Positions 28,644 to 36,102 of a stretch of 64,000 bases of DNA are shown in pieces. Source of the stretch: Cupriavidus nantongensis. GTDB lineage: Bacteria > Pseudomonadota > Gammaproteobacteria > Burkholderiales > Burkholderiaceae. The notes beneath the pieces are model-generated. The model was not told the DNA's origin and ran no database searches. It saw nothing but the letters and a program-made list of their open reading frames with translations. The stretch covers positions 3,995,642-4,059,641 of the forward strand of contig NZ_CP014844.1 in assembly GCF_001598055.1 (NCBI RefSeq), in the 5' to 3' direction. The translations under genes and the position numbers were made by a program. Within the stretch, counting starts at the first letter, position 1, and every line of letters begins with the position of its first letter.

Positions 28644-28672
28644 AGTCTATGGCGTTTCGCCCCCCGCGTCAA
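28644..28672 (-). promoter_or_regulatory. Sigma70-type promoter of the btuB riboswitch transcript
   Basis: On the minus strand, TTGACG (28667-28672) and TAGACT (28644-28649) are separated by exactly 17 bp. The predicted start near 28637 falls a few bases before the first conserved riboswitch block, which supports the assignment. Confidence 0.75.
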
Positions 28673-28772
28673 CGCGGCTGCCAGTAGTGTTTTGTCACAA
28701 CTCTGGTGGGGTTTTAGGTGCAGAAGCCTGCAACTTCCATGCGGGCGGCCGGTCACAAACCTTTCCTCCGCA

Positions 28773-28800
28773 TTGTGCATGCCGGCGCATCGGCTAGAAT
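28773..28800 (+). promoter_or_regulatory. Candidate sigma70 promoter of the zapB-like/zapA unit
   Basis: TTGTGC (28773-28778) and TAGAAT (28795-28800) are 16 bp apart and lie 26 bp before the first ATG of the pair. The zapA transcript may therefore start here. Confidence 0.55.
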
Positions 28801-28825
28801 CGCGATACCTGACACTACTCCCATC

Positions 28826-29143
28826 ATGACAGGCCCTATGCTCACCGAACTCGAACAACTGGCCGCCAAGATCGGGCGCGTGCTGCACCATGCGGACACC
28901 CTGGCGGCGGAGAACCAGCGGCTGCGCGACGAGATCGCGCGGCTGGAGGGCGAAGCCGCGCAGTTGCGCGGCGAGCGCGAGGCCATGGCCGCCGACCGCG
29001 AACTGCTCAATATCAAGATCGAGGAAGCGCAGCTGCGCATCCAGTCCATCCTTGACAAGCTGCCGACCGCCAGCGACACGCGCCAGCTCGACCTGCTCGG
29101 CGAAGAGGCCGAAGCGCACAAGGCCCCCGGAGAACACGCATGA
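28826..29143 (+). CDS. Small coiled-coil protein, ZapB-like
   Basis: A 105-residue soluble protein. Residues about 5-75 form a heptad-rich helix (LTELEQLAAKIGRVLHHADTL, then ENQRLRDEIARLEGEAAQLRGE). This is the design of ZapB/TIGR02449-type proteins that precede zapA in many proteobacteria and help organise the division ring. A second in-frame ATG at 28838 (MLTELEQ) is an alternative start. Its stop overlaps the zapA ATG (ATGA). The role is inferred from location and coiled-coil form. Confidence 0.8.
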   Translation: MTGPMLTELEQLAAKIGRVLHHADTLAAENQRLRDEIARLEGEAAQLRGEREAMAADRELLNIKIEEAQLRIQSILDKLPTASDTRQLDLLGEEAEAHKAPGEHA

Positions 29144-29472
29144 GCAACAAGCAAGTCGAAGTCAATATCGCCGGCCAGGCCTACCGTTTCGCCATCGCGC
29201 CCGAGAACGAGGCCGCGCTGCTCGAGGCCGTGGCGCTGGTCGACACGCAGATGAACAAGCTGCGCAGCGGCAGCGCGGCCAAGGGCGTCGAGCGCGTGGC
29301 GGTGATGGCCGCGATCAGCATCGCCTCGGACCTGCTGTCGCTGCAGCGCAAGCAGCAGGCCGAGGGCGCGATCCCGGTCGATGCCATCCGCGCGCGCATC
29401 CGCGAACTGAACGACCGCGCCGACGAAGCGCTGCGGCAATATGCCCACGTGGGCACCGGTACGCGCGGCTGA
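29140..29472 (+). CDS. zapA: Cell division protein ZapA
   Basis: A 110-residue protein. The N-terminal beta-rich part VEVNIAGQAYRFAIAPENEAALLEAVALVDTQM and the helical C-terminal half (VAVMAAISIASDLLSLQRK...) match ZapA, which bundles FtsZ filaments. It is translationally coupled to the upstream coiled-coil gene. As in enterobacteria, 6S RNA lies downstream. Confidence 0.93.
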   Translation: MSNKQVEVNIAGQAYRFAIAPENEAALLEAVALVDTQMNKLRSGSAAKGVERVAVMAAISIASDLLSLQRKQQAEGAIPVDAIRARIRELNDRADEALRQYAHVGTGTRG

Positions 29473-29542
29473 GCGCCAAAGGATGGGATGTGCTGCAGAT
29501 GCCGCGCTGCCGCGCAAAATGTAACGACACGCGCGAGCACAC

Positions 29543-29571
29543 TTGGTATGCCCTGCAACGCGGTGTATAGT
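29543..29571 (+). promoter_or_regulatory. Strong sigma70-type promoter between zapA and 6S RNA
   Basis: TTGGTA (29543-29548) and TATAGT (29566-29571) have an exact 17-bp spacer. Transcription would begin near 29578, about 130 nt upstream of the predicted mature 6S RNA. It probably drives a longer 6S precursor or a separate small RNA. Confidence 0.7.
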
Positions 29572-29577
29572 GTAGCC

Positions 29578-29705
29578 AGACTGCACGAGGCACCACAGAA
29601 GTGCAGCTGACAGGTCAGGTTATCGCGCCTGGCCGCCGTTTTCATCCCATCCTTGTTAGAAACGGCAAACGTCTGACATCCAGCACGTGGACAGTCAGAC
29701 GTTTG
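29578..29705 (+). ncRNA. Structured leader or small RNA candidate upstream of 6S RNA
   Basis: After the promoter, three hairpins follow in series. CTGCAC/GTGCAG is at 29581-29606 and GCCGTTT/AAACGGC at 29635-29666. A perfect 12-bp inverted repeat, CAAACGTCTGAC/GTCAGACGTTTG with a 16-base loop, is at 29666-29705. No credible coding frame is present. This may be the 5' part of a 6S precursor removed by processing, or an independent RNA; the last repeat could instead be an operator. Confidence 0.45.
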
Positions 29706-29707
29706 AC

Positions 29708-29924
29708 AGTTTCCCTGCCTGGTTCGTGAGGGTCATAAACTCCTTGAACCGATATGCATTGCATGGTGCGGGATTATGTCGCGTGGGCGAGCGCGTCGTC
29801 GCATTCATAGTCCGGGCCTGGCCTGGACTCCCTGAGTGGATGATGTACCCGAAATGCGACTTCCGCAGCCACTCTGAACCTCACTTGGGTTCAGGATGCC
29901 GACCCAGCGGCCGAGGCGGGGACC
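29708..29924 (+). ncRNA. ssrS: 6S RNA
   Basis: A long rod-like RNA closed by TTCCCTGCCTGG (29711-29722) pairing with CCGAGGCGGGGA (29911-29922). Internal parts resemble known 6S RNAs: TTGAACCGATATGCATTGCAT in the 5' arm of the central bubble and ACTTGGGTTCAGGATGCCG in the 3' arm. Position directly downstream of zapA is the conserved bacterial context. 6S RNA binds the sigma70 holoenzyme as a promoter mimic. Ends are approximate. Confidence 0.85.
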
Positions 29925-29928
29925 CCCT

Positions 29929-29962
29929 AAAAGGCGGTGGTTTTCTGAACCATCGCCTTTTT
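29929..29962 (+). terminator. Rho-independent terminator after 6S RNA
   Basis: A 10-bp stem GGCGGTGGTT/AACCATCGCC (one G-U pair) with a short TTCTG loop lies between AAAA and TTTTT. It ends 6S transcription and may also work in the reverse direction. Confidence 0.85.
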
Positions 29963-30045
29963 CTTTGCCTTCTGTCTTTGCCTTTTCCTTTGCCCGCATG
30001 CTTGCCCGTGCCGTGCGCACAGGCCTTCCTTTCCTGAGCAGCGCC

Positions 30046-30528
<483 letters not shown>

Positions 30529-30603
30529 CCGGCCGGGCGCTGCCGCAACCAAGCAGGCCTTGCGCGGCAAGGCTGACGACAATAACAACGACTTGCTGAC
30601 ACG

Positions 30604-31428
30604 ATGCCGTTCGACAACCTGCCGGTACTGATCCCCGCCCTGCTCGCGCTGGGCGCCTTCACCGGCTTCTGCGCCGGGCTGCTCGGCGTGGGCGGCGGCA
30701 TGATGATGGTGCCGTTCCTGACGCTGCTGTTCACCAGCCTGGGCTTTGCCGGCGAAGCCATCGTCCATATGGCGATCGCCACCTCGATGGGCACCATCCT
30801 GTTCACCTCGCTGTCTTCGGTGCGCGCGCACCACAAGCGCGGCGCGGTGCGCTGGCCGATCGTGCTGGCGCTGGCGCCCGGCATCGTGATCGGCGGCATG
30901 GTCGGCGGCGGCAAAGTCTTCGCGGCGCTGAAGACCAGCTGGCTGTCGCTGGCGTTCGCGGGCTTCGTCGGCTTCTCGGCGCTGCAGATGCTGCGCAACC
31001 GGCGGCCCAAGCCGGGGCGCCAGCTGCCGGGCTTTGCCGGCATGGCCGGCGCTGGCGGCGTGATCGGCTTCCTGTCCAGCCTGGTAGGCGCGGGCGGGGC
31101 CTTTGTCTCGGTGCCGTTCATGACCTGGTGCAACGTGCCGATCCACAACGCGGTGGCGACCTCGGCCGCGCTCGGCTTCCCGATCGCCGCGGCCAGCGTG
31201 GCGGGCTATATCTGGAGCGGCTGGCACGCGCCCGGACTGCCGGCCGCGTCGCTCGGCTATCTCTACCTGCCCGCGCTGCTGGTGATCGCCGCGGCCAGCG
31301 TGCTGACCGCGCCGCTGGGCGCGCGCACCGCGCACCGCATGGACGTGGACCAGCTGCGCAAGGTCTTCGCCGTGCTGCTGCTGTGCCTGGCCACGTATAT
31401 GTTGTGGAAGGCCTGGCAGGCGTTCTGA
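30604..31428 (+). CDS. TSUP (TauE/SafE) family membrane permease
   Basis: A 274-residue polytopic protein of the sulfite-exporter family. The first repeat contains GAFTGFCAGLLGVGGGMMMVPFLTLLF, and the second repeat has GFLSSLVGAGGAFVSVPFM, the paired family signatures. About eight hydrophobic helices are visible. Substrates of the family are sulfonates, sulfite or other small organic anions; none can be assigned. A second, shorter TSUP protein lies in the cys operon at 58698-59471. Confidence 0.9.
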   Translation: MPFDNLPVLIPALLALGAFTGFCAGLLGVGGGMMMVPFLTLLFTSLGFAGEAIVHMAIATSMGTILFTSLSSVRAHHKRGAVRWPIVLALAPGIVIGGMVGGGKVFAALKTSWLSLAFAGFVGFSALQMLRNRRPKPGRQLPGFAGMAGAGGVIGFLSSLVGAGGAFVSVPFMTWCNVPIHNAVATSAALGFPIAAASVAGYIWSGWHAPGLPAASLGYLYLPALLVIAAASVLTAPLGARTAHRMDVDQLRKVFAVLLLCLATYMLWKAWQAF

Positions 31429-31560
31429 CGACCCCCGTCACCCGCACGGGGGAAGCGCGACCACACGCGCGGCACCATCGCAACAATCGTTTGCAATGTC
31501 GCGGAACGATCGCCGCTGCGGCCGCGTCTGATACCCATCACGTTTGATTGGGAGAACCAC

Positions 31561-32259
31561 ATGAAACAATGGCTCGCCGCCACCCTGCTCGGCACCACCG
31601 CCATCGTCGCCTCGGCGCACGGCGGTCCTACGGAAACGCCGTCGGGCGTGCTGTCGCTGACCGCGCAGGCCGTCACCGAAGTGCCGACCGATATCGTGCA
31701 CCTGACGCTGGCCGCTGAGCAGGAAGGCGCCGAACCGGCGGCGATTTCCTCGGCCCTGTCGACGCGGACCCAGACCGTCATCACGCAGGCGCGCCGCGTG
31801 CAGGGCGTGACCGCCGAATCCGGCGGCTTCACCATCCACCCCAGCACCGACCGCAACGGCCGCATCAGCACCTGGCGCGGGCGCTCGGAGGTCATCCTGA
31901 AGTCGCGCGATTTCGCGGCGGTGTCCAGGCTCGCGGGCGAGCTGGCCAGCCAGATGCAGGTGCAGAACATCGCCTTCTCGCTGTCGCGCGAAGCGCGCGA
32001 GGCCGCCGAGGCCAAGCTCGCCGAGCAGGCCATCGCCTCGTTCCGCAACAAGGCGCAGGCCACGACCAAACTGTTCGGCTACAACAGCTACACCATCCGT
32101 GAAGTCAACGTGAACGAGACCGGCATGATGCCGCCGGTGCCGCGCATGTACGGCGCCGCCAAGGCCATGATGGCCGACGCCGCGGTGCCGGTGCCGGTCG
32201 AAGGCGGCAAGACCCAGGTCACGGTGTCGGTGAACGGGTCGGTGCAGATGCTGAAGTAA
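31561..32259 (+). CDS. SIMPL-domain (DUF541) periplasmic protein
   Basis: A 232-residue exported protein. The signal peptide covers residues 1-20 (MKQWLAATLLGTTAIVASAH). The mature part has the SIMPL pattern GVLSLTAQAVTEVPTDIVHLTLAAE, WRGRSEVILKSRDF, and a C-terminal TQVTVSVNGSVQML. Family members are periplasmic or outer-membrane-associated, with unclear roles linked to oxidative stress. Gene-end context: it converges with matB, separated by a compound palindromic repeat. Confidence 0.88.
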   Translation: MKQWLAATLLGTTAIVASAHGGPTETPSGVLSLTAQAVTEVPTDIVHLTLAAEQEGAEPAAISSALSTRTQTVITQARRVQGVTAESGGFTIHPSTDRNGRISTWRGRSEVILKSRDFAAVSRLAGELASQMQVQNIAFSLSREAREAAEAKLAEQAIASFRNKAQATTKLFGYNSYTIREVNVNETGMMPPVPRMYGAAKAMMADAAVPVPVEGGKTQVTVSVNGSVQMLK

Positions 32260-32288
32260 GCTGGCGCTTGCCACCGCCACTGGCAAAG

Positions 32289-32415
32289 GCTCCCCTCTCC
32301 CGCTTGCGGGAGAGGGGTGGGGGAGAGGGCCGGAGCATCAACGAAGTGAAGCGCGTCGGCATGCCGGCGCCTGCCCTCTCCCCCGGCCCCTCTCCCGCAG
32401 GCGGGAGAGGGGAGC
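32289..32415. repeat. Compound palindromic repeat, copy A (intact)
   Basis: A 127-bp element between convergent genes. It has two hairpins with the same 12-bp stem CCCCTCTCCCGC/GCGGGAGAGGGG: one at 32292-32317 (loop TT) and one at 32387-32412 (loop AG). Between them lies a longer pairing, GGGGGAGAGGG with CCCTCTCCCCC, around a variable core containing ACGAAGT. It is bounded by GCTCC and GGAGC. Copies B and C, both split by an insertion sequence, are at 44058-45506 and 50965-52415. It resembles REP/BIME elements and could stop transcription from both sides. Confidence 0.85.
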
Positions 32416-32460
32416 AAACCCGCAGCGATATGAGTCGCTCAGCAGCGCTCAACGCAGCGC

Positions 32461-34014
32461 TCACAGCCCCGCAAACTTCTCCCGCAGCACGTTCTTCTGC
32501 ACCTTGCCCATGGTATTGCGCGGCAGCTCGTCGACCACGTGCACGCGCTTGGGCACCTTGAAGTTGGCGATGCGGCCCTTTAGCGTGCCGATCAGCGCGC
32601 CCTCGTCGATGTCGGCGCCGGGCTTGCGTACCACCACCGCCACCACCGCCTCGCCGAAATCCGCATGCGGCACGCCGATCACGGCGCTCTCCGCCACGCC
32701 CGGCATCTCGTCGATAAAGCTCTCGATTTCCTTCGGGTAGACGTTGTAGCCGCCCGAGATGATCAGGTCCTTGCTGCGCCCGACGATGGTCAGGTAGTGG
32801 TCGGGCACCGCGCGCTCGCCGGCCTGGCTGACGATGACGCCGCCAAAGCGGCCGACGTCGCCGGTCTTGAACCAGCCATCGTCGGTAAACTCTTCCCTGG
32901 TCTTTTCCGGCATGCGCCAGTAGCCCTGGAACACGTTCGGGCCCTTTACCTCGACATTGCCGATCTCGCCGGGTGCGCACGGCTTGCCTTCACCATCGAC
33001 CACGCGCACCGACACGCCCGGCAGCGGCATGCCGACGGTGCCGCCGATGCGCTCGCCCAGCGCCGGGTCATACGGGTTGGACACCAGCATCACGGTCTCG
33101 CTCATGCCGTAGCGCTCCAGGATGGTATGGCCGGTGCGCTCGCGGAAGGCGTCGAAGGTTTCCAGCAGCAGCGGCGCCGAACCCGACACGAACAGGCGCA
33201 TGCGGCGGCAGGTGTCGTCGTCGAAGCGCGGCTCCTGCAGCATGCGCACGTAGTAGGTGGGCACGCCCATCATCACGGTGCAGCGCGGCAGGAATTTCAG
33301 CACCTGCGCCATGTCCAGCTTCGGCGCCCAGATCATCTTGGCGCCGGCCAGCAACGCGCCATGCGAGGCGACGAACAGGCCGTGCACATGGAAGATCGGC
33401 AGCATGTGCAGCAGCACGTCGTCGCTGCGCCAGCCCCAGAACTCGTGCAGCGTCTGCGCGTTGGAAGCCAGGTTGCGGTGGCTCAGCATCGCGCCCTTGC
33501 TGCGGCCGGTGGTGCCGGAGGTATAGAGGATGGCGGCGAGGTCATCGTCGGCGCGCGCCACGGTCTCGAAGGTATCGGCCTTGCCCGCGGCGCGCGACAG
33601 CAGCGAACCGCTGCGGTCGTCGTCGAGCGTAAACACATGGTTCACGCCGTGGCGGAACGCGACCTTGGAGACCCAGCCGAAATTCTTGCTGCTGCAGACC
33701 ACCACCGACGGCTCGGCATTGCCGACGAAGTAGTCGATCTCGGCTTCCTGGTAGGCCGTGTTCAGCGGCAGGTAGACATAGCCGGCGCGCAGCGTGGCCA
33801 GGTACAGGAACAGCGCTTCGGGCGATTTTTCCACCTGCACCGCCACGCGCGCGCCTTCGGGCAGGTGCAGCGAGGCCAGCAGGTTGGCCAGCTTGGCGGT
33901 GGCGCGGTCAAGGTCGTCCCAGCTGTAGTACAGGCCGTCGTGCGTCTCGATGCAGCAGGCGGTACGGTCAGCGGGGAAGCGGGATTCGAACAGGGCGAAC
34001 AGGTTGGCGTTCAT
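32461..34014 (-). CDS. matB: Malonyl-CoA synthetase
   Basis: A 517-residue AMP-forming ligase converting malonate, ATP and CoA to malonyl-CoA. Motifs: AAILYTSGTTGRSKGAMLSH (phosphate loop), ERYGMSETVML, DDGWFKTGD near residue 380, GRSKDLIISGGYNVYPKE, and the C-terminal PRNTMGKVQKNVL with the catalytic lysine. The assignment to malonate rests on the neighbouring malonyl-CoA decarboxylase. Unusual: about 12 extra residues (GGVIVSQAGERAVPDH in place of a four-residue turn) sit between the TGD and GRSKD motifs at the domain hinge. The start at 34014 gives MNANLFALFESRF. Confidence 0.92.
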   Translation of the reverse strand: MNANLFALFESRFPADRTACCIETHDGLYYSWDDLDRATAKLANLLASLHLPEGARVAVQVEKSPEALFLYLATLRAGYVYLPLNTAYQEAEIDYFVGNAEPSVVVCSSKNFGWVSKVAFRHGVNHVFTLDDDRSGSLLSRAAGKADTFETVARADDDLAAILYTSGTTGRSKGAMLSHRNLASNAQTLHEFWGWRSDDVLLHMLPIFHVHGLFVASHGALLAGAKMIWAPKLDMAQVLKFLPRCTVMMGVPTYYVRMLQEPRFDDDTCRRMRLFVSGSAPLLLETFDAFRERTGHTILERYGMSETVMLVSNPYDPALGERIGGTVGMPLPGVSVRVVDGEGKPCAPGEIGNVEVKGPNVFQGYWRMPEKTREEFTDDGWFKTGDVGRFGGVIVSQAGERAVPDHYLTIVGRSKDLIISGGYNVYPKEIESFIDEMPGVAESAVIGVPHADFGEAVVAVVVRKPGADIDEGALIGTLKGRIANFKVPKRVHVVDELPRNTMGKVQKNVLREKFAGL

Positions 34015-34084
34015 GGCGAGGAGCGAACGAAAGGCTAAGGAAGCAATGGAAAGCAATCATGGGAAGCAGTGCCGTCGGCGCGCC

Positions 34085-34867
34085 CTACTCCCCGCGAAAC
34101 TGTGGTGGCCGCCGCGCCAGGAACGCGGCGACGCCTTCGGCGTGGTCCGCGCCTTCGGCATAGGCGAAATGCGCGGCCAGTTCGGCCGGCGACAGCGGCG
34201 CCGGCGATGGCGCCAGCCGGTGGATGGTGGCCTTGTTGATGCGCGCCGCGGCGGGCGCGCCGGCGGCGATGCGGCGCACCGTGGCGTCGACCTCGGCGGC
34301 CAGCGCGGCGGGTTCGACCACGCGCGTCAGCAGGCCTTTTTCGCGCGCCTCGGCGGCGTCGAAGACGCGGCCTTCGAGCAGGATCTCGAGCGTCGCGGCG
34401 CGGCCCGCCAGCGCCAGCAGGCCTTGCAGCTCGCCGGGCGCCATCGGGAAGCCGAGCCGGTTGATCGGCACGCCGAAGCGGCTGTCCGACGCGGCGATGC
34501 GCAGGTCGCAGTGGCAGGCGATTTCCAGCCCGCCGCCCACGCACACGCCTTCGATCATCGCCACGGTGGGATGCGTGCATTGCGCTACCGCCGCCAGCGC
34601 GGGCGCGATGGTCGCCATATGGTAGTGGCGCACCGCGGCCTCGTCGCCGCGCTCGGCGGGAAACTCGGCAATGTCGGCGCCGGCGGCAAAGTTGCCGTCG
34701 GCACCGCGCACCACCACGCAGCGCAGCGAGTTGTCCGCCGACAGGCGCGCAAAGCCCGCCGCCAGCTCGCGCCACATCTGCGCGGAAATGGCGTTGAGCT
34801 TGCCCGCGTGCGCCAGCGTCACGGTGGCGGTGGTGCCCTGCGTGGCAAAACGCACGGTGCCGCTCAT
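34085..34867 (-). CDS. Enoyl-CoA hydratase/isomerase family protein
   Basis: A 260-residue crotonase-fold protein. The oxyanion-hole segments are NFAAGADIAEFPAE and MIEGVCVGGGLEIACHCDLRIA. A glutamate is present in APGELQGLL at one catalytic position. It sits between the TctC-type gene and matB in the malonate cluster, on the same strand (gap of 70 bp to matB). The true substrate is unknown; crotonases include hydratases, isomerases and decarboxylases. Confidence 0.88.
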   Translation of the reverse strand: MSGTVRFATQGTTATVTLAHAGKLNAISAQMWRELAAGFARLSADNSLRCVVVRGADGNFAAGADIAEFPAERGDEAAVRHYHMATIAPALAAVAQCTHPTVAMIEGVCVGGGLEIACHCDLRIAASDSRFGVPINRLGFPMAPGELQGLLALAGRAATLEILLEGRVFDAAEAREKGLLTRVVEPAALAAEVDATVRRIAAGAPAAARINKATIHRLAPSPAPLSPAELAAHFAYAEGADHAEGVAAFLARRPPQFRGE

Positions 34868-34911
34868 GGGCGCATCCCCCGGCTTCGGATCGGCATGGGC
34901 ATAAGCTTGCG

Positions 34912-35922
34912 TCAGTCCATCTTGGCGCCGGACTGCTGCACCACCTGGGCCCAGCGGCGGATCTCGGCGTGCTGGAACTGGCCGAACTGCTCCGGCGTGA
35001 ACGCCGGCGTTTCCGAGCCGTTGTTCAGCCAGACCTGCTTCAGCTCCGGCGTGTTCAGCGCCTTCTCGGTCTCGGCATAGAGGCGGTCGACAATGTCTTT
35101 CGGCGTGCCCTTGGGCACCCACATCGCGTACCAGGTCGACACCTCGTAGTTGGGCACGCCGGCCTCGGCCGCGGTCGGCACGTTGGGGAAGGCGGGCGAG
35201 CGCTTGCTCGACGCCACCGCCAGCGCCTTGATGCGGCCCGCGCGAATATGCTGTGCCGACGAGCCCAGCCCGTCGAACATCAGGTCGACCTGGCCCGCGA
35301 TCAGGTCGGACAGTGCCGGGCCGGCGCCCTTGTACGGGATATGGGTGATGAAGGTCTTGGTCTGGATCTTGAACAGCTCGCCCGCCAGGTGGTGCGACGA
35401 GCCGTTGCCGGCCGAGCCGTAGTTGAGCTTGCCGGGGTTGGCGCGGGCGTAGGCGATCAGCTCCTGCAGCGTGTTGGCCTTGACGCGGTTGGGATTGACC
35501 ACCACCACCTGCGGCGGCTGCGCGATCACCGTGACCGGAATGAAGTCCTTCTCGATGTCGTAGTCCAGCTTCTTGTAGAACGACGGCGCGATGGCGTGGT
35601 GGGCGCCGCCGATAAACACGGTGTAGCCGTCCGGCGCGGCCTTGGACGCGAGGCTGGCGCCGACCGTGCCGCCGGCGCCGCCGCGGTTGTCGATCACGAA
35701 CTGCTTGCCCAGCTGCTTGGACAGCTGCGCGGTCAGCGGGCGCGCGAAGGCGTCGGTGCCGCCGCCGGCGGGGAACGGCACGATCACGGTGACCGGCTTG
35801 GACGGCCAGGTATCGGCGTGCGCGGGGGCGGCGAGCATGGCGCCGGCACCAATGCCGGCCACGCCGAGAACCAGGCCCGCTGCGCGCGCGCAGGCGGCCA
35901 GGCTGAACTGACGACGATTCAT
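34912..35922 (-). CDS. Bug/TctC-family periplasmic binding protein
   Basis: A 336-residue binding protein. The N-terminus MNRRQFSLAACARAAG has a twin-arginine-like start and a hydrophobic stretch ending APAHA. The mature part begins TWPSKPVTVIVPFPAGGGTDAFAR, the Bug-family hallmark, with YGSAGNGSSHHLAGELF and HIPYKGAGPALSDLIAGQVDLMFD further on. Family members capture carboxylates for tripartite tricarboxylate transporters. Here it lies inside the malonate cluster, so malonate is a likely ligand (inference), but no tctA or tctB membrane genes are in the window. Confidence 0.9.
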   Translation of the reverse strand: MNRRQFSLAACARAAGLVLGVAGIGAGAMLAAPAHADTWPSKPVTVIVPFPAGGGTDAFARPLTAQLSKQLGKQFVIDNRGGAGGTVGASLASKAAPDGYTVFIGGAHHAIAPSFYKKLDYDIEKDFIPVTVIAQPPQVVVVNPNRVKANTLQELIAYARANPGKLNYGSAGNGSSHHLAGELFKIQTKTFITHIPYKGAGPALSDLIAGQVDLMFDGLGSSAQHIRAGRIKALAVASSKRSPAFPNVPTAAEAGVPNYEVSTWYAMWVPKGTPKDIVDRLYAETEKALNTPELKQVWLNNGSETPAFTPEQFGQFQHAEIRRWAQVVQQSGAKMD

Positions 35923-36102
35923 CTTTGTCTCCTCTCTCTCTTCTGGAAAGTCAATCTGATTGCCGCGCGCGTCCGCATGGACGTTACGCGGCCGGCTTTG
36001 CTTCTACGACATGGCTCCCGTCAAAACGACGCGGCGCGCGCGGCGCCGCGGGTGCAAGGGGTAAGGACAAGGGCAAGGGCAATCCCCGTGACCGGACCAG
36101 GA

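Noticed and set aside
28428..28829. Small open frame on the plus strand in front of the zapB-like gene
   Set aside because: It lies across the B12 riboswitch on the opposite strand and has no ribosome site or family similarity.
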